From contig NZ_CP084262.1 of the NCBI RefSeq assembly GCF_022879575.1, forward strand, positions 620,001-684,000: DNA of 64,000 nt, in the 5' to 3' direction. The translations under genes and the position numbers were made by a program. The stretch is from Caballeronia sp. SL2Y3 (GTDB taxonomy: Bacteria; Pseudomonadota; Gammaproteobacteria; Burkholderiales; Burkholderiaceae). Under the pieces are notes generated by a model, which was given only the letters and a program-made list of their open reading frames with translations, was not told the origin of the DNA and searched no databases. This document shows positions 35,402 through 44,164 of the stretch, one piece after another (positions within the stretch are counted from its first letter, which is position 1; every line of letters begins with the position of its first letter).

Positions 35402-36286
35402 TTACCCCTTGGTTACGCAATTCGTGCCAACGGTGACATTCCCGTTGTTGTACTTGCCGACGATGTTGTTGAAGAGCTTCGGATCGACGGTCGAGGAATA
35501 GCGGACCGCAACTTTTTGGCTCGGACGCGCGACGCCCGCATAGACGTCCATGTTGAGCGCCTCGGGCGCGGTCTTGACCTTCTTGACCCACGAATCGAAG
35601 TCGGCCTGCGAGAGGGCGAGCGCGCGGAATTTCATGTCGGAGAAGCCGGCGCCGCTGTAGTTCGCCGAGATGCCCGCGTAGTCGCCCGCGTGATCGGCCT
35701 GCAGGTTCAGACGCGTCTGCATGCCCGCCATCGCGTAGATCTGGCTGCCGAGCTGCGGGATGAAGAACGAATTCATCACGGAGTCCGACGTAATGCGGAA
35801 GTTGACCGGCGTGCCGACCGGAAATGCCACCTGATTGACCGACGCGATGCCGAGGTCCGGATAGACGAAGAGCCATTTCCAGTCGAGCGCGACGACTTCC
35901 ACGTTGATCGGCTTGACTTCCGACTGAAGCGGCTTGTACGGATCGAGCTCGTGCGTGGTCTTCCACGTCAGGGTGCCGAGGTACAGGATGATGGCCGCCG
36001 GAATCGCCCACACGACGACTTCGATGGCCGTGGAGTGCGTCCATTTCGGCGCGTACGTGGCCTTCGTGTTGGACGCGCGATAGCGCCAGGCGAAGATCAG
36101 GGTGAGCAGAATCACCGGAACGACGACGAGGAGCATCGCGAAAGTCGCGGTGGCGATGAGCGAGCTTTCCGCCGCGCCGATGACGCCTTTCGAATCGAGC
36201 ACCTCGAGATTGCATCCCGATAAACAGACACTGGCCAACAAACCCGATAACAATGGCGCTGCTAAACGGTGAGTATTTTCATTCAT
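35402..36286 (-). CDS. cyoA: Cytochrome bo3 ubiquinol oxidase subunit II
   Basis: The 294-residue protein has a lipoprotein signal (LLASVCLSGC lipobox), two helices (TATFAMLLVVVPVILLTLIF and VWAIPAAIILYLGTLTW) and a periplasmic cupredoxin-fold domain with VVALDWKWLFVYPDLGIASVN. The Cys/His ligands of a CuA centre are absent, which identifies a quinol oxidase rather than a cytochrome c oxidase. It is the first gene of cyoABCD and is preceded by a gene-free stretch of about 390 bases. Confidence 0.95.
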   Translation of the reverse strand: MNENTHRLAAPLLSGLLASVCLSGCNLEVLDSKGVIGAAESSLIATATFAMLLVVVPVILLTLIFAWRYRASNTKATYAPKWTHSTAIEVVVWAIPAAIILYLGTLTWKTTHELDPYKPLQSEVKPINVEVVALDWKWLFVYPDLGIASVNQVAFPVGTPVNFRITSDSVMNSFFIPQLGSQIYAMAGMQTRLNLQADHAGDYAGISANYSGAGFSDMKFRALALSQADFDSWVKKVKTAPEALNMDVYAGVARPSQKVAVRYSSTVDPKLFNNIVGKYNNGNVTVGTNCVTKG

Positions 36287-36678
36287 TGCATTCGCTGGTT
36301 TTTTGGATCGAAGCGTCCTGGGAAGAACGCCGTTTCACGGCGTTGCGCCGCGACGCGATCATGCCACGCGACATTTATCGCGATGTTGCGAATTTATGGA
36401 ATTTGGTCGTAAAACGCGGTGTTGCGACGCTGTGTCGCGCGAGTTGCGCGCTGCGAATGAAGTGATGCCCAGAGCGTCTCTTAGCAAGGCTTTGCGGGAG
36501 CGGAACCCGCCATTGTGCCGGCACCGCACAACTCATGCGAGCGTTGTGAGCTTCCCATGTCGAATGCATCAAAATTTGGCATGTCGAAGGACCATTCTTG
36601 TCAAATGGTGTTGCGCGTGGCATCAGCGGGAACGTAAGCCGTCAAAATGCGAGGCTCGAATCGCAGGCGCATCACAAC
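36287..36678. promoter_or_regulatory. Divergent intergenic region between cyoA and the secreted-protein gene
   Basis: This 392-base region has no convincing gene; short open frames in it show no family pattern. It is A/T-richer near 36370-36410 and 36560-36600 and must hold the promoter for cyoABCD (minus) and probably that for the plus-strand gene. I looked for an FNR-type TTGAT-N4-ATCAA box and found none. Confidence 0.5.
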
Positions 36679-37422
36679 ATGAAGAAGAAACTCATCCTGC
36701 TTGCCGTCAGTGTGCTCACGCCGATGCTCGCGCACGCCGGTTGCGAAGACATGATGCAGACGTGGGCAAACACGCTGCATCCCGAGAAGACGCTCGATAG
36801 CGCGCTCAGCGTCTGCGCGACGTGGCCCGCGAGCCCCGCGTTGACGCTCGCGGCGCTTGCGTTCTCCGGCGACGAGACGCAAGCGCAGGAGAACGCTGAG
36901 AACCTCGAGGTGCTCGTCGCCGATACCGCGACCGGCGCGATCGTCGCGCACGTGTATCAGCCGGGGGCGATCGGACAGCGCGCAGGCGCGTCGGCAGATA
37001 TTGCGCTCGACACGGCGCCGTATCGACTGGCTCCGGCGCGGCGTGCGTTCGGCGTGCGCATGAGTCTCGACGGATCGTCGGGGCCTAAGCCGCATGGCGC
37101 GACATCGCTGAGTCTCTATGCGTTCGACGGCCAGGCGCTGCGCCCGGTGCTCGATCGGCTGACGATCGCGCAGGCGAGCGGCGAATGGGACACGCATTGC
37201 GACGGCTGGTACGACTCGATCAAGCGGACGCTTTCGATTGGCGCCCCTGGCGCGGAAGGCTATGCGTCGTTGCATGTTGCCGAGAAGACGGTGCATAGCG
37301 TGTCGCGCATCGTCAAAGGGGCGTGCGTGAGCAGGAACGGTGTGCCGAAGGGAAAGAGCTTCAGGCTCGTCTATCGCGACGGGCGCTACAGTTTGCCGAC
37401 AGACTTGCAGCGTAACGGCTGA
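36679..37422 (+). CDS. Secreted protein of unknown function
   Basis: The ATG at 36679 gives 247 residues with a clear Sec signal (KKKLILLAVSVLTPMLAHA). The mature part has four or more Cys (GCEDMM, SVCATWP, THCDGWY, GACVSRN) that may form disulfides in the periplasm. Segments such as VLVADTATGAIVAHVYQPGAI, APYRLAPARRAFGVRMSLDG, TSLSLYAFDGQALRPVLDRL and GKSFRLVYRDGRYSLP resemble conserved proteobacterial exported proteins whose function is not known to me. It stands alone between cyoA and narK1. Confidence 0.8.
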   Translation: MKKKLILLAVSVLTPMLAHAGCEDMMQTWANTLHPEKTLDSALSVCATWPASPALTLAALAFSGDETQAQENAENLEVLVADTATGAIVAHVYQPGAIGQRAGASADIALDTAPYRLAPARRAFGVRMSLDGSSGPKPHGATSLSLYAFDGQALRPVLDRLTIAQASGEWDTHCDGWYDSIKRTLSIGAPGAEGYASLHVAEKTVHSVSRIVKGACVSRNGVPKGKSFRLVYRDGRYSLPTDLQRNG

Positions 37423-37430
37423 AGGAAGAT

Positions 37431-37463
37431 GCCGCGATCCGCGCGGCGCTTCTACTCCTTTTT
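37431..37463 (+). terminator. Weak terminator candidate after the secreted-protein gene
   Basis: GCCGCG-N5-CGCGGC begins 8 bases after the stop codon and is followed, after about 10 bases, by TTTTT at 37459-37463. The distance from stem to T-run is longer than ideal. Confidence 0.35.
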
Positions 37464-37533
37464 GACTAGCGACGTTCCGTCGCGCTCCTCCGCCCGGCGG
37501 ATAGTCGCTCAGCTTCGCGCTGCGTAACCTCGC

Positions 37534-37549
37534 GATGAAGTCTTTCATC
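37534..37549 (+). promoter_or_regulatory. Inverted repeat immediately before the narK1 ribosome site
   Basis: GATGAA-GTCT-TTCATC is a perfect 6-bp inverted repeat that ends two bases before the GAGGA ribosome site of narK1. As RNA it would form a small hairpin next to the ribosome site; as DNA it could be a regulator site. No FNR box is seen nearby. Confidence 0.35.
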
Positions 37550-37563
37550 ACGAGGAACAGACG

Positions 37564-38829
37564 ATGACCGTCGTCAATACGCCCGCCGCGTCTTGCGCCG
37601 CGAACGATGCCACCGCGTGGCGCGTGCTCGGCGCGAGCACATTTGCCTTCACGGTTTGCTTCGCCGTCTGGATGGTGTTCGCCATCCTCGGCATCCCGCT
37701 CAAGCAGCAACTGCATCTTTCCGACACCGAGTTCGGGCTGATCGCCGCGACGCCCGTGCTGACCGGCTCGCTCGCGCGCGTGCCGCTCGGCATCTGGACG
37801 GACCGCTACGGCGGCCGCGTCGTCTTTTTCTGGACGATGATGGTGACCGTTGTGCCAATCTGGCTGATCGCGTATGCCGACGCGTTGTGGCAGTTCCTGT
37901 TGCTCGGGCTGTTCGTCGGCATCGCCGGCGCGGGGTTTTCGGTCGGCACGCCGTATGTCGCCCGCTGGTTCCCCAAGTCGCGTCAGGGGCTGGCAATGGG
38001 CATCTTCGGCGCGGGCAATTCCGGCGCGGCGGTCAACAAGTTCGTCGCGCCAGTACTCATGCTCGCGGCGGGCACGTGGACCATCGTGCCGAAAGTCTAT
38101 TCGGTCGCCATGCTCGTCACGGCGCTCGTCTTCTGGCTGCTCTCGGCCACGAATCCGGCGCATCGCAGTGCGAGCGCACAAAGTTTCGTCGCGCAGTTGA
38201 GCGTGCTCAAAGACCGGCGCGTGATGCGCTATGCGCAGTACTACTCCGTCGTGTTCGGCGGCTATGTCGGTCTGTCGCTGTGGATGCCGCAGTACTACGT
38301 GACGCAGTACGGCTTGCCTATCGAGCACGCCGCGTTTCTGGCCGCCTGCTTTTCACTGCCGGGCGGCGTGTTGCGCGCGCTGGGCGGCTGGATGTCCGAT
38401 CGCTTCGGCGCATACCGCACGACGTGGATGGTCATGTGGGTCGCGTTGGCGTGCTTCTTTCTGCTGAGCTATCCCGCGACCGATCTCGTTATTCATGCCG
38501 CGAACGGCCCGCTTGCGTTTCATATCGCCACGGGACCGGTCGCCTACACGGTGCTGATCTTCGTCGTGGGCGTCGCCATGGCGATCGGAAAGGCGTCGGT
38601 CTTCAAGTTCATTTCCGAAGACTTCGCAGCGAACATCGGCGCGGTCTCCGGCGCGGTCGGGCTCGCGGGGGGGCTCGCGGGCTTCTTACTGCCGATTCTT
38701 TTCGGTTTGCTGATGGATCTGACCGGCGTGCGCACCACCTGTTTCATGCTGCTGTTCGGCGCGACTGCGGTCAGCCTCGTCTGCATGCATTTCACATTCG
38801 AACCGCAGCGGCCCGCGCTCGCTGCCTGA
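37564..38829 (+). CDS. narK1: Nitrate/nitrite transporter, NarK1-type (MFS, NNP family)
   Basis: The 421-residue protein has about 12 helices and the two nitrate-porter signatures: GIFGAGNSGAAVNKFVAPV in the first half and AVSGAVGLAGGLAGFLLPIL in the second. Motif A-like TDRYGGRVVF is present. By homology to Paracoccus-type NarK1 it would import nitrate with protons to start nitrate respiration. It opens the narK1-narK2-narGHJI-narXL series and has a GAGGA ribosome site. Confidence 0.9.
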   Translation: MTVVNTPAASCAANDATAWRVLGASTFAFTVCFAVWMVFAILGIPLKQQLHLSDTEFGLIAATPVLTGSLARVPLGIWTDRYGGRVVFFWTMMVTVVPIWLIAYADALWQFLLLGLFVGIAGAGFSVGTPYVARWFPKSRQGLAMGIFGAGNSGAAVNKFVAPVLMLAAGTWTIVPKVYSVAMLVTALVFWLLSATNPAHRSASAQSFVAQLSVLKDRRVMRYAQYYSVVFGGYVGLSLWMPQYYVTQYGLPIEHAAFLAACFSLPGGVLRALGGWMSDRFGAYRTTWMVMWVALACFFLLSYPATDLVIHAANGPLAFHIATGPVAYTVLIFVVGVAMAIGKASVFKFISEDFAANIGAVSGAVGLAGGLAGFLLPILFGLLMDLTGVRTTCFMLLFGATAVSLVCMHFTFEPQRPALAA

Positions 38830-38883
38830 CGTATCCAGCGCGCGGACGCTGGCGTGCCGCGCGTTCAACACAAGGCGCATTTC

Positions 38884-40269
38884 ATGTCACGTTATCTCCT
38901 CACTCGATGGGAGCCTGAAAACACGGGCTTCTGGCGCGATACGGGCGAAGCCATCGCGCGTCGCAATTTGTGCATTTCCATTCCGGCGCTCATGCTGGCG
39001 TTCGCCGTCTGGTCGCTGTGGAGCGTGGTCGTCGTCAATCTGGACAAGGGCGGCTTCCACTTCTCGAAAGATCAGTTGTTCTGGCTCACTGCGTTGCCGG
39101 CGGTGTCGGGCGCGACGCTGCGCATCTTCTATTCGTTCCTCGTGCCGATTTTCGGCGGACGGCGCTTCACGGCGTTATCCACCGCGAGCCTGCTGATTCC
39201 CGCGCTCGGCATGGGCTTCGCGCTGCGCGATCCTTCGACCACGTATCCGACGCTGCTCGTGCTCGCATTGCTCTGCGGTTTCGGCGGCGCGAATTTCAGC
39301 TCGTCGATGGCGAACATCAGCTTCTTTTTTCCGAAGGCCAAGAAGGGCTTCGCCACGGGAATGAACGCGGGGATCGGCAATCTGGGCGTGTCTGTGGTGC
39401 AGTTCGTCACGCCGCTAGTTATCGCGGGATCGGTGTTCGGCACGCTCGGCGGCGCGGGGCAGTCGTATGTGTCGCACGGCCTCGAGCGCGGCATCTGGCT
39501 GCAGAACGCGGGTTTCATCTGGGTGCCGTTCATCGTGGCCTCCGCGCTCGCGGCATGGTTCGGCATGAACGATATCGCGGACGCTAAGGCATCGTTCGCC
39601 GAACAAGCCGTCATCTTCAAGCGTAAGCACAACTGGCTGATGTGCCTGCTTTATATCGGCACGTTCGGTTCTTTCATCGGCTTCTCCGCAGGTCTCGCCT
39701 TGCTGACGAAAGCGGAGTTCCCGTCGGTGAATCCGACTGCCTATGCGTTCCTCGGCCCGCTCGCCGGCGCGCTCACGCGGCCGGTCGGCGGCTGGATTTC
39801 GGATCGCATCGGCGGCGCGCGTGTGACGTTATGGACCTTCATCGCGATGATCGCAGCCGTGATCGGCGTGATCGCCTCGCTGCCGCACGACGGCGCGCCC
39901 GGCAGCTTCGCAGCCTTCCTCGCAATGTTCATCGTGCTGTTCGCGCTGACGGGCATCGGCAACGGCTCGACGTTCCGCATGATTCCGGTGATCTTCCTCA
40001 CGCAGAAGCAGCGGGAAGCCGCCGAGAAGTCCGAAGCCGACAAGAAGCACGCTATCCACGACGCCAGCAAGGAATCCGCAGCAGTTCTCGGCTTCGCGGG
40101 TGCGATCGGCGCGTACGGCGGCTTTTTCATCCCGCGCAGCTTCGGCACGTCGATTGGCGCGACGGGGTCGCCCGTGTTGGCGCTGTACTGCTTCATCGCG
40201 TTCTATGCGGTGTGCGCCCTGGTGACGTGGTGGTGCTACGCGCGACGCAACGCGCCGATGCCTTGCTGA
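38884..40269 (+). CDS. narK2: Nitrate/nitrite antiporter, NarK2/E. coli NarK type
   Basis: The ATG at 38884 gives 461 residues, the length of E. coli NarK, with near-identical stretches as I recall: WRPEN.FW start (here WEPENTGFW), SGATLRIFYSFLVPIFGGRR, GANFSSSMANISFFFPK, GSFIGFSAGLALLTKAEFP and SAAVLGFAGAIGAYGGFFIP. The nitrate signature reads NAGIGNLGVSVVQFVTPLV. It exchanges nitrate for nitrite across the inner membrane once respiration runs. It lies 54 bases after narK1 and 187 bases before narG. Confidence 0.94.
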   Translation: MSRYLLTRWEPENTGFWRDTGEAIARRNLCISIPALMLAFAVWSLWSVVVVNLDKGGFHFSKDQLFWLTALPAVSGATLRIFYSFLVPIFGGRRFTALSTASLLIPALGMGFALRDPSTTYPTLLVLALLCGFGGANFSSSMANISFFFPKAKKGFATGMNAGIGNLGVSVVQFVTPLVIAGSVFGTLGGAGQSYVSHGLERGIWLQNAGFIWVPFIVASALAAWFGMNDIADAKASFAEQAVIFKRKHNWLMCLLYIGTFGSFIGFSAGLALLTKAEFPSVNPTAYAFLGPLAGALTRPVGGWISDRIGGARVTLWTFIAMIAAVIGVIASLPHDGAPGSFAAFLAMFIVLFALTGIGNGSTFRMIPVIFLTQKQREAAEKSEADKKHAIHDASKESAAVLGFAGAIGAYGGFFIPRSFGTSIGATGSPVLALYCFIAFYAVCALVTWWCYARRNAPMPC

Positions 40270-40456
40270 CCGCGTGGACTAACACCAAAGGCTTATACGC
40301 GCCGCAAGAACCTACGCCTTCGGAGATGCCTTGAACGCACCATTCGGACGATGGGCGCGCGCGTTCGGCACACCTACACTCGACATCGATCTATCAACAT
40401 AAGCCGCTGTGCGCACCAGCCATGGCGCGCGCAGAGCCGCAGAGCCGGAGAATCGG

Positions 40457-43400
40457 ATGAGTCACTTCTTGGACCGCCTGAAGTTCATGTCCCGCGTCAA
40501 ATCCACGTTCGCGAATGGACACGGCGCGGTCGTGGACGAGGACCGCAAGTGGGAGAACGGATATCGCAGCCGTTGGCAGCACGACAAGATCGTGCGCTCG
40601 ACGCATGGCGTGAATTGCACGGGCTCCTGCTCGTGGAAAGTCTATGTCAAGAACGGCTTGATCACCTGGGAAACGCAGCAGACGGACTACCCGCGCACGC
40701 GCCCCGATCTGCCGAATCATGAGCCGCGTGGATGCCCGCGCGGTGCGTCGTATAGCTGGTACGTCTACTCCGCGCAGCGCGTGAAATACCCGCTGGTTCG
40801 CGGCCGGCTCATCGAAATGTGGCGCGAGGCTCGCAAGACGCTCGCGCCCGTCGCGGCGTGGGCGTCGATCTGCGAAGATCCCGAGAAGGCCGCGCGCTAC
40901 AAGCGCGTGCGCGGCCTCGGCGGCTTCGTGCGCGCGGACTGGGATACGGTGACGGAGATCATCGCGGCGGCCAACGCGCATACCATCGGCAAGTACGGTC
41001 CGGACCGCGTGATCGGCTTCTCGCCGATTCCGGCCATGTCGATGGTCTCGTATGCCGCAGGCGCGCGCTATCTGAGCCTGATCGGCGGGGCCTGCCTCTC
41101 GTTCTACGACTGGTATTGTGACTTGCCGCCCGCATCGCCGCAAATCTGGGGCGAACAGACCGACGTGCCCGAATCGGCCGACTGGTACAACTCGACGTAT
41201 CTCATGGTCTGGGGCTCGAACGTGCCGCAGACGCGCACGCCGGACGCCCACTTCTATACCGAAGTGCGCTACAAGGGCACGAAGACCGTAGCGGTGTCGT
41301 CGGACTTCGGCGAGATGGTCAAGTTCGGCGACATCTGGCTCGCGCCGAAGCAGGGCACCGACGCCGCGCTGGCCATGGCCATGGGCCATGTGGTGCTCAA
41401 GGAGTTTCACGCGAGCGGCAAGTCGGCGTACTTCCGCGACTACGTGAAGCAGTACACCGACATGCCGATGCTCGTGCTGCTTCGCGAGCGCGAAGGCACG
41501 CTCGTGCCCGACCAGTTCCTGCGCGCATCGCAGTTGCAGGGCAATCTCGATGAGGCGAACAATCCGCAGTGGAAGACGCTCGTCATCGACGAGAAGACCG
41601 GAGATATTGTCGCGCCGAACGGGACCATCGGTTTTCGCTGGGGCGAGCAGAATCATGGCGAAGGCGCGAAGGCGGGTCGCTGGAACCTCGAGCAAAGGGA
41701 CGGCGGATCGGGCCGCGAAATCCATCCGCGTCTGTCGCTCGTCGCTACGCACGACGATGTCGTCGATGTAAGCTTCCCGTACTTCGGCAGCGAGCACGAT
41801 GCACTGCTCGCGCGGCGCGTGCCCGTCCGGCGCATCACGCTTGAGGACGGCACGAGCGCGCTGATCGCGACGGTGTACGACCTCCAGATGGCGAACTATG
41901 GCGTCGATCAGGGCCTCGGCGGCCCGAACGTCGCCGCGTCGTTCGACGACGACGTGCCCTACACGCCTGCGTGGCAGGAAAAGCACACCTCGGTGCCGCG
42001 GCACCTCGTCATTCAGGTGGCGCGCGAGTTCGCGGACAACGCAGACCGCACGCACGGCAAGAGCATGGTGATCGTCGGCGCGGCGCTGAACCACTGGTAT
42101 CACAATGACATGATTTATCGCGGCATCATCAATCTCTTGATGATGTGCGGATGCGTCGGTCAGAGCGGCGGCGGCTGGGCGCACTACGTCGGACAGGAAA
42201 AGCTGCGTCCGCAGTTCGGCTGGGCGCCGCTCGCGTTCGCGCTCGACTGGTCGCGCCCGCCGCGCCAGATGAACGGCACGTCGTTCTTCTACAACCACAC
42301 GAGCCAATGGCGGCACGAGAAGGTGAGCGTCGAGGAAATTCTCGGTCCCGGCGCGGACAAGGCGCGCTACGCGGGCCTCTCGATGATCGACCTCAATGCC
42401 AAATCCGAGCGCATGGGCTGGCTGCCCTCGGCGCCGCAGCTCGGCGCGAATCCGCTCGATATCGCGGACGCCGCGAAGCGCGCCGGACGCGAGCCGATCG
42501 AATATGCGGTGGAACAGTTGAAGTCCGGCGCGCTGAACCTCGCGTGCGACGATCCCGACAATCCCGCCAACTTCCCGCGCAACATGTTCGTTTGGCGCTC
42601 GAATATTCTCGGAAGCTCGGGCAAGGGCCACGAATACTTCCTGAAGTATCTGCTCGGCACGCAAAACGCGCTTTTCGACGACGAGTCCGCCGCCATCAAG
42701 CCGACCGAAGTGAAAGTGCGTCCGGCCGCCGAGGGCAAGCTGGACTTGCTGACGGTGCTCGATTTCCGCATGAGTACGACCTGCCTGTACGGCGATATCG
42801 TGCTGCCGAGCGCGACGTTCTACGAGAAGGACGACCTCAACACCTCGGACATGCATCCGTTCATCCATCCGTTGTCGGAGGCGGTGCAGCCGTTGTGGGA
42901 AAGCAAGACCGACTGGGAGATCTACAAGGCCATCGCGAAGAAATTCTCCGAGATCGGCGGCGCGCATCTCGGCACGCGCACCGATCTCGTGACCACGCCG
43001 CTCATGCACGACACGCCGGGCGAACTCGGACAGGCTTTCGAGCCGAAGGACTGGCGCGCGGGCGAATGCGATCTCATTCCGGGCAAGACCGCGCCGGCCA
43101 TGACGCTGGTCGAGCGTGACTACCGCGCCATCTACGACAAGTTCACTTCGGTCGGGCCGCTGCTGGAAAAGCTCGGTAACGGCGGCAAGGGCATCAGCTG
43201 GAATACGGCGCACGAAGTCCGCGAGCTGGCGACGCTATCCGGCGACAAGAACGGCCGCCCGCGCCTCGATACGGCCGTCGATGCCGCCGAGATGATTCTC
43301 ACCTTTGCGCCCGAGACGAATGGACACGTCGCCGTCAAGGCATGGGACGCGCTGTCGAAGATCACGGGACGCGATCACACGCATCTCGCAGCGGGGCGCG

Positions 43401-44164
43401 AGCACGACAAGATCCGCTTCCGCGACGTTCAGGCGCAGCCGCGCAAGATCATATCCGCGCCGACATGGTCGGGCCTGGAATCCGAAGAAGTCAGCTACAA
43501 CGCGGGCTATACCAACGTGCACGAACTGATTCCGTGGCGCACGCTCACCGGTCGGCAGCAGTTCTATCAGGACCACCGCTGGATGCTGGATTTCGGCGAG
43601 GGTTCCTGCGCGTACAAGCCCGCCATCGACACGAAAACCATCGCGCCGATGCTAGGCGCCAGGCCGAACGGCGAGCAGGAACTCGTCCTCAACTGGATCA
43701 CGCCGCATCAGAAGTGGGGCATCCATTCGACCTACACCGACAACCTGCGCATGCTCACGCTATCGCGCGGCGGGCCGCACGTGTGGGTGTCGGAAGCAGA
43801 AGCCAAGGAGGCCGGCCTCGCCGATAACGACTGGGTCGAGGTGTTCAACAGCAACGGCACGCTGACGGCGCGAGTCGTCGTTAGCCAGCGCGTTCCGCGC
43901 GGCATGTGCCTCATGTATCACGCGCAGGAAAAGATCATCAATGTGCCCGGCGCGGAAATGAGCGGCATGCGCGGCGGCATCCATAACTCGGTGACGCGTA
44001 CCGTGCTGAAACCGACGCACATGATCGGCGGCTATGCGCAACAGGCGTATGGCTTCAACTATTACGGAACGGTCGGCAGCAATCGCGACGAATACGTGAT
44101 CGTGCGCAAAATGAAGAAGGTGGACTGGCTCGAAGGTCCGCTCAAGGAAGGAGCAGCATCATGA
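40457..44164 (+). CDS. narG: Respiratory nitrate reductase alpha subunit (molybdenum catalytic subunit)
   Basis: The 1235-residue cytoplasmic subunit reduces nitrate to nitrite at a Mo-bis-MGD centre. The FS0 [4Fe-4S] ligands His50, Cys54, Cys58 and Cys93 and the molybdenum ligand Asp222 (in YDWYCD) fall at exactly the residue numbers known from E. coli NarG. Other marks are GFSPIPAMSMVSYAAGARYL, QNALFDDESAAIKPTEVKVR and MIGGYAQQAYGFNYYGTVG at the C-terminus. GGAGAATCGG precedes the ATG. The stop overlaps the narH start by four bases (ATGA). Confidence 0.98.
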   Translation: MSHFLDRLKFMSRVKSTFANGHGAVVDEDRKWENGYRSRWQHDKIVRSTHGVNCTGSCSWKVYVKNGLITWETQQTDYPRTRPDLPNHEPRGCPRGASYSWYVYSAQRVKYPLVRGRLIEMWREARKTLAPVAAWASICEDPEKAARYKRVRGLGGFVRADWDTVTEIIAAANAHTIGKYGPDRVIGFSPIPAMSMVSYAAGARYLSLIGGACLSFYDWYCDLPPASPQIWGEQTDVPESADWYNSTYLMVWGSNVPQTRTPDAHFYTEVRYKGTKTVAVSSDFGEMVKFGDIWLAPKQGTDAALAMAMGHVVLKEFHASGKSAYFRDYVKQYTDMPMLVLLREREGTLVPDQFLRASQLQGNLDEANNPQWKTLVIDEKTGDIVAPNGTIGFRWGEQNHGEGAKAGRWNLEQRDGGSGREIHPRLSLVATHDDVVDVSFPYFGSEHDALLARRVPVRRITLEDGTSALIATVYDLQMANYGVDQGLGGPNVAASFDDDVPYTPAWQEKHTSVPRHLVIQVAREFADNADRTHGKSMVIVGAALNHWYHNDMIYRGIINLLMMCGCVGQSGGGWAHYVGQEKLRPQFGWAPLAFALDWSRPPRQMNGTSFFYNHTSQWRHEKVSVEEILGPGADKARYAGLSMIDLNAKSERMGWLPSAPQLGANPLDIADAAKRAGREPIEYAVEQLKSGALNLACDDPDNPANFPRNMFVWRSNILGSSGKGHEYFLKYLLGTQNALFDDESAAIKPTEVKVRPAAEGKLDLLTVLDFRMSTTCLYGDIVLPSATFYEKDDLNTSDMHPFIHPLSEAVQPLWESKTDWEIYKAIAKKFSEIGGAHLGTRTDLVTTPLMHDTPGELGQAFEPKDWRAGECDLIPGKTAPAMTLVERDYRAIYDKFTSVGPLLEKLGNGGKGISWNTAHEVRELATLSGDKNGRPRLDTAVDAAEMILTFAPETNGHVAVKAWDALSKITGRDHTHLAAGREHDKIRFRDVQAQPRKIISAPTWSGLESEEVSYNAGYTNVHELIPWRTLTGRQQFYQDHRWMLDFGEGSCAYKPAIDTKTIAPMLGARPNGEQELVLNWITPHQKWGIHSTYTDNLRMLTLSRGGPHVWVSEAEAKEAGLADNDWVEVFNSNGTLTARVVVSQRVPRGMCLMYHAQEKIINVPGAEMSGMRGGIHNSVTRTVLKPTHMIGGYAQQAYGFNYYGTVGSNRDEYVIVRKMKKVDWLEGPLKEGAAS

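Noticed and set aside
37423..40456. FNR/Anr-type boxes expected before narK1 or narG
   Set aside because: No TTGAT-N4-ATCAA match was seen; the sequence CGATCTATCAAC before narG matches only one half.
40394..43213. Very long open frame (about 939 codons) antisense to narG
   Set aside because: It is Arg/His/Ala-rich with no fold-like pattern. It arises from the GC-rich codon structure of narG, whose motifs and cofactor ligands are intact on the other strand.
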